Of a stretch of 34,830 nt of DNA, positions 14,316 to 23,131 are shown piece after piece. Position 1 is the stretch's first letter; each line of letters starts with the position of its first letter. Source of the DNA: Candidatus Stackebrandtia excrementipullorum (GTDB lineage Bacteria; Actinomycetota; Actinomycetes; Mycobacteriales; Micromonosporaceae); the NCBI GenBank assembly GCA_019113825.1, contig DXGR01000020.1:1-34830 (forward strand), read 5' to 3'. The position numbers and the translations under genes are program-made. The notes below the pieces were generated by a model. It saw only the letters and a list, made by a program, of their open reading frames with translations. It searched no databases and was not told where the DNA came from.

Positions 14316-14975
14316 ATGAAGACGGATGACCAACGTGACGTGAAGCGTCGTCCCGCGAATCGTATGCGGTCCATGTTGGCCGGAGCCGCGGTGGGGCTTG
14401 TTGTGATCATCGGGACGGTGGCGGCCGTTCCGGCGCAGGCGGAGACGTCGTCGGTGCAGCTGTGTGAGGAGACCTTGCGTCCCGGCAGTAGCGGAGCCTG
14501 TGTGGAGTCGCTACAGACTCGCCTCAACGAGTTGGGACTTCGCAACCAGCTGGTCGTCGACGGTGCTTTCGGCCCCGCAACGCGCAACGCGGTGGAGGCG
14601 TTCCAAGGCCGAGCGGGTCTTGACGTCGACGGTGTCGTGGGTGCGGCCACGCGCGACAAGCTGAACGAACCCGGGGACGTGAATCTCGAGGCCCCGTCGA
14701 GCGCCGAGGTCGAGCAGTTGATCCGTGACGTCTTCCCGGACAACGTGGAGAACAAGGCCATCGAGGTGGCCAAATGCGAGTCGACACTGAATCCGCTCGC
14801 CATCGGCCGTAACACCAACGGTTCTCGCGATTACGGCGTTTTCCAGTTCAACAGCGGCGGAACCTTGCAGGAGTACATGTCCGGCCCGGCCGAGGCATTG
14901 GACGCGGAAGCCAACATCAACGCGGCGTTGGAACTTTACAACGATCGTGGTTGGCAGCCGTGGGTTTGCGCCTGA
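14316..14975 (+). CDS. Secreted peptidoglycan-binding, lysozyme-like protein
   Basis: 219 residues. A Sec signal peptide covers 1-43 (basic N-region, hydrophobic core about 21-37, cleavage near A-Q-A). Residues about 50-118 are a PG_binding_1 domain (LRPGSSGACVESLQTRLNEL, VDGAFGPATRNAVEAFQ). Residues about 128-219 resemble an SLT/lysozyme-like fold with candidate catalytic Glu155 in AKCESTLNPLA followed by DYGVFQFNS and a C-terminal GWQPWVCA. It probably cleaves or remodels cell-wall glycan outside the cell. Start ATG at 14316 has AAAAAGGGGG five bases upstream. Divergent from ESX cassette B; convergent with the TetR gene. Confidence 0.8.
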   Translation: MKTDDQRDVKRRPANRMRSMLAGAAVGLVVIIGTVAAVPAQAETSSVQLCEETLRPGSSGACVESLQTRLNELGLRNQLVVDGAFGPATRNAVEAFQGRAGLDVDGVVGAATRDKLNEPGDVNLEAPSSAEVEQLIRDVFPDNVENKAIEVAKCESTLNPLAIGRNTNGSRDYGVFQFNSGGTLQEYMSGPAEALDAEANINAALELYNDRGWQPWVCA

Positions 14976-15062
14976 CGTGAACCCACCCGACCCCGTCGTC
15001 TGCGGGTGTTGTCCGGATACGGAGCCACCGGATACCGCGGACGGCGGGGCGTTTCACGTCAG
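14972..15062. terminator. Long imperfect stem between convergent genes
   Basis: CTGACGTGAA at 14972-14981 pairs with 15053-15062, and the inner CGACCCCGTCGTC region can pair with GACGGCGGGGCG. The stem includes both stop codons and fits a bidirectional terminator for the secreted lysozyme-like gene and the TetR gene. No U-tract. Confidence 0.45.
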
Positions 15063-15670
15063 CGGGGCCGTCCGGGGTCCGCTTGGCATTCGATACCGTC
15101 CAGAACGATCGTCAGTTTTCGTTCGAACCGATCCGTGAGATCTCTGGCCATAGTGGTCTTGGTGGTCGGGGTGGTGTCACCGCCGAACGGGGAGTCGTCG
15201 GGGACGTCGACACAGCCGAGCCGATCTTCCATGGCCAGGTTCAGTGTCAGGTCGGCGGCCGATGCCGCGGTGAGCGTATCGAAGCCCGCGACAACCAGAT
15301 TGTCGACGATCCGGTTGCGGAGTCGCCGAATTTCGATGTTGCTCGTCGGAGGTGACCCTGTGGCGGTGGCCAGGCCCGGGTGATCTCCCAGGAGCTGCCA
15401 CAGTGTCCGGGCAACCTCGGCCAGGTAGTCGCGCCAACGGCCGTCAAAAGTTGGCCAGCCGGTGAGGTTGACGAGTTCGGCCACGGCGAGGTCGATCAGT
15501 TCGGAGCGGCCTCGCGCGAACCGGTACACGGTCGCCGGGTTGACGCCGAGCCACGCCGCGACGTGCGACACCTTCACCTGGGCGAAACCGATTGCCAGAA
15601 CGGCCTCGGCGACGCGCCGTCGGCTGAGCGCCTTGGGGCGTCCGGCCTTGCGATGGATCGGTTCGTTCAT
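15059..15670 (-). CDS. TetR-family regulator
   Basis: 203 residues. After the basic start (MNEPIHRKAGRPKALSRRRV) the HTH spans about 14-58, with recognition helix region VNPATVYRFARGRSEL. The C-terminal ligand domain is helical (LAEVARTLWQLLGDHPGLA) as in TetR_C families. The start ATG at 15668-15670 fits the usual distance to the HTH. Divergent from the MFS transporter at 15824 across 153 bases that contain a near-perfect 16-base palindrome (15695-15710), so it probably represses the transporter and itself. Ligand unknown, perhaps the transported drug or metabolite. Confidence 0.83.
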   Translation of the reverse strand: MNEPIHRKAGRPKALSRRRVAEAVLAIGFAQVKVSHVAAWLGVNPATVYRFARGRSELIDLAVAELVNLTGWPTFDGRWRDYLAEVARTLWQLLGDHPGLATATGSPPTSNIEIRRLRNRIVDNLVVAGFDTLTAASAADLTLNLAMEDRLGCVDVPDDSPFGGDTTPTTKTTMARDLTDRFERKLTIVLDGIECQADPGRPR

Positions 15671-15694
15671 GCGGCCCAGAGTGCCAGATATTTT

Positions 15695-15710
15695 TGCGAC
15701 ACGTGTTGCA
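15695..15710. promoter_or_regulatory. Probable TetR operator
   Basis: TGCGACACGTGTTGCA: a 16-base palindrome with one mismatched pair, 25 bases upstream of the TetR start and in the shared promoter region with the MFS gene. Confidence 0.6.
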
Positions 15711-15823
15711 GAATCGCGTTGCCCGAACGTAGGGTATACCGCGACCGGCGGGAGCTCTCTTTCCACAGTGATTTCCGTTGGGTCCATGTCGTCACTCCAC
15801 ACGCGAAAGGCGTCGGGACCTCC

Positions 15824-17068
15824 ATGTCCACCACCGTCACCGAACCGTCGTCCGCGCCGGTGAAACCACAGGTCGGGCTCGTATTGTCCGTCGTGCTGGT
15901 GATGTTCGGTTGCCAGATGATCATCAACCCGATTGTTCCCGCCCTGTCGCGCGACCTCGGTCTCGCCGAATGGCAGATCGGACTCATGATCTCTTCGGCG
16001 GCCTTCACGATCATGATCGCCAGTCAGTTTTGGGGACGAAAGTCCGTGTCGTGGGGCCGTAAACCTGTACTGGTCACCGTTACGTTCCTCGCCGGAGCCG
16101 CCAGCGCGGTGTTCGCCCTCGTCTCGTGGCTCGGGATGGTCGGCCTGGTTACCGGCGTCGCCCTGTTCGGGCTTCTCGTTCTGTTCCGTGGTGTCGTGTT
16201 CGGTGCGGCGATGTCGGCTGTCATACCGACCGCCATGGCGTACATCGCCGACATCACGCCCACGGAGAAGGAACGTGTCAAAGGCATGGCCGGTGTGGGC
16301 GCCATGCAGGGCATCGCCATGGTGGTCGGTTCTCTCACCGGTGGCCTGCTGGCGGCCATGGGCCTCTTGACGCCACTGATCGCCGTGCCGTTCATCATCT
16401 TCACCGCAGCGGTCCTCATCAGCGTGCGGTTGCGTCCCGACTCAAGCGCCGAACTGGTCCGAAACCCGCCACGCATTTCACCCCTCGACAGCAGGGTCTG
16501 GCCGTTTCTGTTGGCCGGTCTGGGCATGTTCACCGCGTTGGGATTCGTGCAGATCATCACCGGCTTCCTCGTATTGGACCGATACTCCACCGACACGCGG
16601 CACGGTGCATTGCTGACCGGAGTCGCACTGCTGTTCGCCGGATTGGGGACCCTGACGTCGCAGGTGGGCATCGTGCGCCGAGTCGACTGGCGACCGTCCC
16701 GTCTCCTGAGGATCGGCTGTTCGGTAGCGCTCGTCGGCTATGTCCTCATGGCGATGGACATCTCCTACCCGCTGTTCGTCGCGGGTGTGTACCTGTCCGG
16801 CACGGGTTTCGGTTTGGCGATGCCCGGTTACACGGCGGGCCCGTCGCTGTTGATGAACAAGGCCGAGCAGGGCGGTATGGCGGGCCTCATCAACGCCAAC
16901 AACGCGTTGACGTTCATCATCGCGCCGACGTTGGCCACCGCGTTGTACGGCGTGTGGGCGCCACTGCCGATGCTGGTCGCCGCCGGTTTCATGGCGACGG
17001 TGATCGTCTTCCTGTGGACCCACCCGCGCTTCAAGCGAGCACGTACGGTGCCCACTGTCGGCGTGTGA
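15824..17068 (+). CDS. MFS transporter
   Basis: 414 residues, 12 predicted membrane helices. Motif A between helices 2 and 3 is visible (WGRKSVSWGRKPV, about 70-82), and helix 5 has a proton-antiporter-like GVGAMQGIAMVVGSLTGG. This is the pattern of drug or metabolite efflux pumps of the DHA1 type. The ATG at 15824 is chosen because helix 1 begins about 16 residues later; the SD is weak. Its stop is 4 bases from the stop of the convergent SARP gene. Expected to be controlled by the divergent TetR gene. Substrate unknown. Confidence 0.86.
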   Translation: MSTTVTEPSSAPVKPQVGLVLSVVLVMFGCQMIINPIVPALSRDLGLAEWQIGLMISSAAFTIMIASQFWGRKSVSWGRKPVLVTVTFLAGAASAVFALVSWLGMVGLVTGVALFGLLVLFRGVVFGAAMSAVIPTAMAYIADITPTEKERVKGMAGVGAMQGIAMVVGSLTGGLLAAMGLLTPLIAVPFIIFTAAVLISVRLRPDSSAELVRNPPRISPLDSRVWPFLLAGLGMFTALGFVQIITGFLVLDRYSTDTRHGALLTGVALLFAGLGTLTSQVGIVRRVDWRPSRLLRIGCSVALVGYVLMAMDISYPLFVAGVYLSGTGFGLAMPGYTAGPSLLMNKAEQGGMAGLINANNALTFIIAPTLATALYGVWAPLPMLVAAGFMATVIVFLWTHPRFKRARTVPTVGV

Positions 17069-17072
17069 GCCG

Positions 17073-20000
17073 TTATGTCGACAGTTCCGTCATGCGTCGA
17101 CGAACCGTTTCAGCCACCGGATAGCCGCCGTTACCGAAGAACTCGGCCGCACGGGTCAGAAGCCTTAGAGCCCCAGGCACGTCGTTGCGTTCCGCCAGGA
17201 GCTCGCCCAGGGCGAACTCGGCGTCCGCGCGCAGCCGTGACAGTTCGGTTCGAGTGCCCAGGGTGATCGCGGCCTCGAGGGTTTCGGCGGCGTCGTCGAA
17301 TTTGCCCAATCCGGTTTGAGCTCGGCCCAACAGGGTCAGGGCGTCCACCTCGAGCAGGGGGATGTCGGCTGTGGTGGACACGCTCAGCACCTGCTGGGTC
17401 AATTCCCGGGCCTCTTCGTAGTCGCCGGTACTTACCGCGACATCGGCCAAACCGCAGAGAGCTGAAAGTTCCCCGACGGTTTCGGTGTGATCGCGACAGA
17501 AGGCGAGGACTTCGGTGAACTGATCACGAGCCGTTCCATGCCGCCCCTCGGCGTGGCTGATGAGGGCGCGATTGAAAAGGGCGCGAGTGAGCTCCACCCG
17601 GTTCCCCTCTTGACGGGACAGGTCCTCGGCACGGTCGAGGGCCTGTCGAGCCTCGTCGAACCGCCCCAGGGCCGTCAGGGGGTCGGCCGAATTGCACAGC
17701 GCCATCGCCTCCACGCGGGCGGCTTCCGCGGCGGCACCGGCCTCGGCGGCGCTCTTGTACTGATCGACGGCCTGACGTGCGTCGCCCCGATGCCAATGGA
17801 TGGTGGCGATGTTGATAATCAGGTAGCCCACGGCGGAATGATCGATGTCGGCGGGTGGAGTCGGATGGAGCTCGGCCGACAGAGCCTTTGTGAGGTGCTT
17901 CAGCGACCTGTCGAGGAGACCGAGTTCCTGGTAGGCCAGTCCTATGTGGTTCTCAAATTTCGCGGTGCGGTTCACGTCTGCGAGGGCGACGCAGGCGTGT
18001 GCGCCGTATTCGGCCAGTTGACGATGGAGGGAGGGGGAGGCGGCGTGGAGGAGATAGGTGACGGCGGGAGCACACAGGTCGGCAACCGTCGCATGGTTGG
18101 CGCGTGCCACTTCGTGTGAAACCATGTGAACCACGGTGTGCAGTTCGCGTTGAAACCACTGTCGCGCCTCGGCGGCGTCGGTCGGCCCCTTCGCGGGGTC
18201 CCCCGTGGTGACCGACGGATCGAAATCATGGTGTATCAGGCGAGAAGCGACGCGTGACCACGACACGTAATAGACGACGAGTCGATGCCATGCCCGGCTT
18301 CGTTCCTGTTCGTCCACGTGCACGGCGGCGTAGTCACGCAGCAGGTCGTGCAGTCGATACAAACCTTGTTCGTCGGGAACCACCAGATGTGCATCGACAA
18401 GTCGTTCAAGTGCGTCCTCGGCCTCCGGCACCGTCGTGTCCGAGAGTGTGGCCGCCACCCGTTTGTCGAACGAGGCGGCCGGTGTCACGCTCAGAAGCCG
18501 GAAAAGCCGTCGGTCGTGGGGCGACAGGTAGAAATAGGACAGATCAAAGGTGGCGGTCACTCCACCACGATCGGCTGTGCCCAATGCGGCAAGACGGCTT
18601 TGGGTGTCGACCAGGCGTCGGTAGAGATCGCCCACCCGCCATGAGGGGCGGTGTCGCAGCCGTGAGGCCGCGATACGAAGCGCCAACGGGAGACGCCCAC
18701 AAAACTCGGCGATCTCGTCCACGACGGTGACGTCGCCGTCGGTGATCGAAACGTCGGCGTCGGCGGTAAACAACTCCACGGCCTCCTGGGCGGTCAAACT
18801 GTCCAGGGAGACCGGGCGGGCATCGACAAGGTCGATCAGCCGTTGTCTACTGGTGATGATCACCGCGCACTCGCCCGAGCCGGGGAGCAGCGGTTCGATC
18901 TGGCTCACGTCCCGCGCGTTGTCCAGCACGAGAAGCACTCGCCGACCCGCCAACGCCGTGCGAAACGCGGCCGAACGTTCAACCTCGTCATCGGGTACCT
19001 CGACGTCGAACGCCCGCAGCAGGTTCGCCAGCACATCGCCGGGTTTGGCCGGTTCGACCCCGGCCGAGAAGCCACTCAAGTCCGCATACAGCTGACCGTC
19101 CGGATACTCAGCGGCCAGTTGGTGGGCTACGTGGACGGCCAGCGCGGTCTTACCGACACCGGCCATGCCGTCGATGACCACGGGGCGATGGTTGCCCACA
19201 TGGTTTCTGATGCGGGAGATCTCGCCTTGGCGGCCAACGAAACCCGCCGTTCGTGGCGGTAGCTGGGCGGGCACGGGTGGGGACGCGGTGGCGGTGGGTG
19301 CGCGAACGCCGGTGGCGTTCGACGTCATCGTCAAGGAGGCGTCCTGCCGGAGAATCCGGGTGTGCAGCCGACGCAAATCGGGTGACGGGTCGCTCCCAAG
19401 CCGTTCGCGCATGGCGATACGGGTCGCTTCATACCGATCAAGAGCCTCGACCGTACGGCCGCAGCGGTAGAGAGCCACCATCAGATGTTTGACGAGGGGC
19501 TCGGACAGCGGTTCACGTGTCACCGCGGCAGCGATCTCGTCGACCACGGCGCTGTGGTAACCGAGTTCCAACTCGCTGTCGAACCGCCCGGCCAGCAGGT
19601 GCAGCCGTTCCCGATGAAAGCTCAAGCGATAGTGCGCGGCCCAGTCGCCGCCGACACCCACCAGTGCTTCACCGCCGGCCAGCTCGCTTGCGCTGCGCCA
19701 CAACGGGAGGGCGGAATGATGGTCACCGTTACGTGCGTGTGTGTCGGCGCGACGGGTGAGTTCTCGAACGGCGTGCACGTCAATGTTTTCGAGGGCGGTG
19801 TCAAGGAGGTAGCCGTGTTTACCCGCTCGTCCCAGTGTGGCCTGGTCCGTTTCACGGAACACGGCGCGCAACCGTGTCATGTAGCTGTACAACACGCTGA
19901 TGGCGGACTCGGGAGGATCGTCGCCCCACACGTGTGTCAACAGGGTCGGCAGGTCCACCGGCCGGCCCGGGGTGGCCGCCAATGTGGCCAACGCGCACGC

Positions 20001-20075
20001 GAGCTTCGGCGCGCCGAGCCGGTGTGTTCGTTTCCCGGTGTTGACCTCTACCGGGCCGATGAGCCGGATCAACAT
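17073..20075 (-). CDS. AfsR-type SARP regulator with NB-ARC and TPR domains
   Basis: 1000 residues. Residues 1-93 are the OmpR-like winged helix (LGAPKLACALATLAATPGR, SVLYSYMTRLRAVF) and about 95-245 the bacterial transcriptional activation domain. A Pro/Thr-rich linker follows. NB-ARC spans about 275-540 with Walker A GMAGVGKTAL (about 303-312), Walker B RVLLVLDNARD (about 379-389), and the conserved GRLPLALRI. The C-terminal 400 residues are helical TPR repeats. AfsR-like proteins integrate signals and activate secondary-metabolism or development genes, binding direct repeats of 11-base period. The ATG at 20073-20075 has AGGAG six bases upstream. No biosynthetic cluster is adjacent, so its targets are open; see the TCAAG repeats before ESX cassette B. 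Confidence 0.9.
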   Translation of the reverse strand: MLIRLIGPVEVNTGKRTHRLGAPKLACALATLAATPGRPVDLPTLLTHVWGDDPPESAISVLYSYMTRLRAVFRETDQATLGRAGKHGYLLDTALENIDVHAVRELTRRADTHARNGDHHSALPLWRSASELAGGEALVGVGGDWAAHYRLSFHRERLHLLAGRFDSELELGYHSAVVDEIAAAVTREPLSEPLVKHLMVALYRCGRTVEALDRYEATRIAMRERLGSDPSPDLRRLHTRILRQDASLTMTSNATGVRAPTATASPPVPAQLPPRTAGFVGRQGEISRIRNHVGNHRPVVIDGMAGVGKTALAVHVAHQLAAEYPDGQLYADLSGFSAGVEPAKPGDVLANLLRAFDVEVPDDEVERSAAFRTALAGRRVLLVLDNARDVSQIEPLLPGSGECAVIITSRQRLIDLVDARPVSLDSLTAQEAVELFTADADVSITDGDVTVVDEIAEFCGRLPLALRIAASRLRHRPSWRVGDLYRRLVDTQSRLAALGTADRGGVTATFDLSYFYLSPHDRRLFRLLSVTPAASFDKRVAATLSDTTVPEAEDALERLVDAHLVVPDEQGLYRLHDLLRDYAAVHVDEQERSRAWHRLVVYYVSWSRVASRLIHHDFDPSVTTGDPAKGPTDAAEARQWFQRELHTVVHMVSHEVARANHATVADLCAPAVTYLLHAASPSLHRQLAEYGAHACVALADVNRTAKFENHIGLAYQELGLLDRSLKHLTKALSAELHPTPPADIDHSAVGYLIINIATIHWHRGDARQAVDQYKSAAEAGAAAEAARVEAMALCNSADPLTALGRFDEARQALDRAEDLSRQEGNRVELTRALFNRALISHAEGRHGTARDQFTEVLAFCRDHTETVGELSALCGLADVAVSTGDYEEARELTQQVLSVSTTADIPLLEVDALTLLGRAQTGLGKFDDAAETLEAAITLGTRTELSRLRADAEFALGELLAERNDVPGALRLLTRAAEFFGNGGYPVAETVRRRMTELST

Positions 20076-20111
20076 GGACAACTCCTGACACGGACGGGTG
20101 TGGCCATATTG

Positions 20112-20125
20112 GAATATTAATATTC
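20112..20125. promoter_or_regulatory. AT-rich 14-base palindrome upstream of SARP gene
   Basis: GAATATTAATATTC is a perfect palindrome 36 bases upstream of the SARP start, inside an AT-rich stretch (20105-20175) that also holds other AATATT copies. In a genome this GC-rich it is a likely operator or promoter element. Confidence 0.5.
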
Positions 20126-20241
20126 GAGCGGGGATATCGCCCCGTCACAGATTTTCCGCAATATTTGGGCGTCGGCGGCGTGTGGCCGACACCGATGGCC
20201 GTGACCGAGTACCGAGACCACGCGATCGCGGCGGCCGCCGG

Positions 20242-20709
20242 TCAGGCGTTGGTGTTTGCTGCGGCGGCCAGCGCCTCGGCCATCCCCCGGGCCGCAAGTG
20301 CGTCGGCGCGTTCGTTCTCCGGGTGCCCGGAATGGCCTTTGACCCACAGCCATTCGACCTGGTGACGGGCCATCGCCTCGTCCAGGCGCTGCCACAGGTC
20401 GACGTTTTTGACCGGTTGTCGGGCCGAGGTGACCCAGCCGTTGCGTTTCCACCGCGGCACCCACGAAGTGATGCCGTTCTTGACGTACGTGCTGTCGGTG
20501 TACAGGCGAACACCGCAGGGCCGTTTGAGGCTTTCGAGGGCCTCGGCCGGGGCGGTCAGCTCCATCCGATTGTTGGTGGTCTCGTCGGCGAGGCCGCCGT
20601 AGAGTTCGCGTTCGTGTTGTCCGTAACGGAGCAGCGCGCCCCAGCCGCCCGGCCCGGGATTGCCCTGGCAGGCGCCATCGGTGTAGATGTCGACGATCTG
20701 TTCGGCCAC
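20242..20709 (-). CDS. rnhA: Ribonuclease HI
   Basis: Cleaves the RNA strand of RNA-DNA hybrids (primers, R-loops) with Mg2+. From the GTG at 20707-20709 it has 155 residues, the length of the E. coli enzyme. All catalytic residues are present: D11 ([11 protein letters not shown]), E50 (TNNRMEL), D72 (LYTDSTYV), H126 (VKGHSGH) and D136 (NERADALA). The frame is open upstream to an ATG at 20770-20772, which would add 21 residues without homology; the GTG start places the first strand right at the N-terminus. It precedes the SARP gene in the same direction with 166 bases between. Confidence 0.9.
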   Translation of the reverse strand: MAEQIVDIYTDGACQGNPGPGGWGALLRYGQHERELYGGLADETTNNRMELTAPAEALESLKRPCGVRLYTDSTYVKNGITSWVPRWKRNGWVTSARQPVKNVDLWQRLDEAMARHQVEWLWVKGHSGHPENERADALAARGMAEALAAAANTNA

Positions 20710-21041
20710 GACCGGGACGATACCGGCAGGCCGAAGCCGGTGAACATTCGTGTCCGCGACGGTCCCAACCACAGTGGGCGTTCGAGGCGGCGACGCAGTG
20801 CGGGGAAGGTGAGAATAATCAGGCTGTCCACGATGACCGCCACGGAGATGTCCAACACGACGAACCGATCAGTTGAGAGTTCGATGCGGTCACCGGATGC
20901 CGTGCTCGCATTCTACGCCGAGAAACACCCGGTGTCACCTTTCGGCGGCGACGATCGTCTCACCGCGGTGCAGGTACCGTGTCCGCCGACCATCCTCGGT
21001 GTATGGTCGGCGCTCCCGTCACCTGTATAAGGAGCGCGCTG
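20710..21041. other. Divergent intergenic region rnhA/psuG
   Basis: 332 bases. The psuG ribosome site AAGGAG is at 21030-21035. On the minus strand a GTG-started frame (from about 20858) encodes a hydrophobic run [16 protein letters not shown] and then [15 protein letters not shown] before running into rnhA in another frame; it may be a small membrane peptide or a decayed gene. I see no RNA gene here. Confidence 0.4.
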
Positions 21042-21959
21042 ATGGTCGATCCGTTGTCCCTGTCTCCGGAGGTCGCCTCCGCGCTCACCGCCGGTGACCC
21101 GGTGGTCGCATTGGAGTCGACGATCATCTCCCACGGTCTCCCGAGGCCCCGCAACCTCGAGGTCGCCCGGGAGTTCGAGGACATCCTCCGTAAACGGAAC
21201 GTGGTACCCGCCACGATCGCCGTTCTCGACGGTGTGGCTCACGTCGGATTGTCGTCGGAGCAACTCGACCGGATCGCCAACGACGACACGATGCGCAAGT
21301 TCGGATACCGAGACCTGCCGGCTGCGGTCGCATGTGGGGCCAGCGGAGCGACCACGGTGTCGGCCACCGCGCAATTGGCCGCCGCCGCCGGAATTTCGGT
21401 GTTTGCGACCGGTGGCCTCGGTGGAGTGCACCGAGGATGGACGACCGATCAGGACGAGTCCGCCGATCTCAACGTGCTCAGCCGCACGCGGATCACCGTG
21501 GTCTGCGCAGGCGTCAAATCCATTTTGGATGTTCCTGCGACACTCCAACGTCTGGAGACCTTGAACGTCACGGTCGCCGGTTACCACACCGACGAGTTCC
21601 CCGGTTTCTATCTGAGTCGCTCCGGACAACCGGTCGACTGGAATCTCGACTCACCTGAGCGGGTGGCGCAGGTGATGCGTGCACAGACACACCTGACCGG
21701 CCCCGAGACCGCGCTCATCGTCGCCAACCCCGTCTCCGCATCCGAACAACTCGATCCCGTCCTGCACGATGAGGTGCTGGCAGCCGGACTGGCCGCAGCC
21801 GAAAACGACGGGATCACCGGTCAGGACGTGACCCCGTTCCTGTTGTCCTACCTGGTTGAACACACCGAAGGAGCCTCGCTGGAGGCCAATTTGGCAGCGG
21901 TCCGAGGCAACGTCGACCTGGCCGGACGTATCGCGGCCGCGTACGCCGCCGCCTCATGA
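21042..21959 (+). CDS. psuG: Pseudouridine-5'-phosphate glycosidase
   Basis: 305 residues. Splits pseudouridine 5'-phosphate reversibly into uracil and ribose 5-phosphate, in the cytoplasm, with Mn2+. The family pattern is clear throughout: ALESTIISHGLPRPRN near the start (catalytic Glu in A-L-E-S-T), TIAVLDGVAHVGLS, KFGYRDLPAAVA, the glycine-rich VFATGGLGGVHRG (about 125-138), CAGVKSILD with the catalytic lysine, and YHTDEFPGFY. The ATG at 21042 follows AAGGAG by seven bases. It overlaps psuK by four bases (ATGA), so the two form an operon. Confidence 0.92.
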   Translation: MVDPLSLSPEVASALTAGDPVVALESTIISHGLPRPRNLEVAREFEDILRKRNVVPATIAVLDGVAHVGLSSEQLDRIANDDTMRKFGYRDLPAAVACGASGATTVSATAQLAAAAGISVFATGGLGGVHRGWTTDQDESADLNVLSRTRITVVCAGVKSILDVPATLQRLETLNVTVAGYHTDEFPGFYLSRSGQPVDWNLDSPERVAQVMRAQTHLTGPETALIVANPVSASEQLDPVLHDEVLAAGLAAAENDGITGQDVTPFLLSYLVEHTEGASLEANLAAVRGNVDLAGRIAAAYAAAS

Positions 21960-22837
21960 CCGGTAGCCTGTTGGTCGTCGGCGACGTCGTCACCGACATC
22001 GTTGCGGTTCCCGCTGCGCCCCCGGCGCCCGACACCGACACCACCGCAGCGATACGCACCCGACCCGGAGGTTCCGGCGCGAACACCGCGGCATGGGCGG
22101 CTCACAGCGGCGCGAAGGTCCGCATGCTCGGCAGGGTCGGGGCCGATAGCGCCGACTGGCACCGCGACCATCTGACCGAGCACGGTGTGGACTCGCGACT
22201 CCGCGTCGACCCGACCCGACCGACGGCCGTGGTGATCGCTGTGATCGCACCCGATGGGGAACGCGGGATGCTCACCGACCGTGGTGCCGGGGCCGAACTG
22301 GGGCTCGACGACTGGGACGACGCGCTGTTGTCCGATGTCGAGCATCTACACATGTCCGGTTACCTGTGGTTTGCCGATCCCGGTGCCCGATTGGGGACCG
22401 AACTGTCGACGATTGCCGGGAAACGGGACATCACGACCAGCGTTGACCCGGCGTCGACGGGTTTCCTACGTGAGTATGGAATCGACCGGTTTCTTGCCGG
22501 AACCGCCGGTGTCGACTTTCTGTTTCCCAACGCCGCTGAGGCATGCCTGCTGGCGGGTGAGTCGGATGTGGAGGCGGCTGCCGTCGCATTGTCGCGCCGC
22601 TACAGCCTGGTGGCGGTGACGCTGGGCGCCGACGGTGCGTTGCTGGTGGAGAAGGGAGCCGAACCCGTGTGGTGTCCGGCCTCTTCGGCGAGGGTCGTCG
22701 ACCTGGTGGGGGCGGGGGACGCGTTCACCGGTGCGTTCTTGGCGGCTCGACTGTCCGGCGCCGACTCGCCTACCGCCGTCCGGCTTGCGTGTGAGGCGGG
22801 TGCGGCAGCCGTCGGAAACCCCGGCGGTCGGCCCTGA
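21956..22837 (+). CDS. psuK: PfkB-family sugar kinase, probable pseudouridine kinase
   Basis: 293 residues of the ribokinase fold. N-terminal VVGDVVTDIVAV and GGSGANTAAWAA form the substrate site; the C-terminal DLVGAGDAFTGAFLAARLSG carries the catalytic Asp and the anion hole (about 247-260). It is translationally coupled to psuG (ATGA overlap), so it most likely phosphorylates pseudouridine at the 5'-OH, providing the substrate for PsuG. By sequence alone it could be a ribokinase- or adenosine-kinase-like enzyme; the operon decides the call. Confidence 0.85.
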   Translation: MTGSLLVVGDVVTDIVAVPAAPPAPDTDTTAAIRTRPGGSGANTAAWAAHSGAKVRMLGRVGADSADWHRDHLTEHGVDSRLRVDPTRPTAVVIAVIAPDGERGMLTDRGAGAELGLDDWDDALLSDVEHLHMSGYLWFADPGARLGTELSTIAGKRDITTSVDPASTGFLREYGIDRFLAGTAGVDFLFPNAAEACLLAGESDVEAAAVALSRRYSLVAVTLGADGALLVEKGAEPVWCPASSARVVDLVGAGDAFTGAFLAARLSGADSPTAVRLACEAGAAAVGNPGGRP

Positions 22838-23131
22838 GAATGGGCTCGATCGTCATCGTGCGGCGGGCAGGATGCCCGACCGTTCGAGATCACCGCGCGC
22901 GGCCCGGTCGCGGCGGGCGGGAACGGCCTCTTCGGACGAGATTCGTAGTGTGCAGCGGTTCGCATGGACGCGTCGCACTGTGAGAAGTACTGGATATCGG
23001 TGGCGCCACCGCCGAGAACATCCCAGGGTTCGGTGCCGGTTTGTGCACGGTTGGAACTGGACGGAGAAACGATCGGACACGCCGGCAGAGGCTCGTACGC
23101 GAGGTGTCGTGCCGGAGCCTTCTTAGTTGGA

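Noticed and set aside
20709-20858. Hydrophobic minus-strand frame before rnhA as a gene
   Set aside because: It begins like a membrane protein but runs into rnhA in the wrong frame with no stop at a sensible place and no clear ribosome site; kept only as a note.
22864-22878. Terminator after psuK
   Set aside because: Only a 5-bp stem (CGGGC/GCCCG) with no U-tract; too weak to claim. Nothing else convincing in 22838-23131 apart from a 12-base palindrome at 22999-23010.
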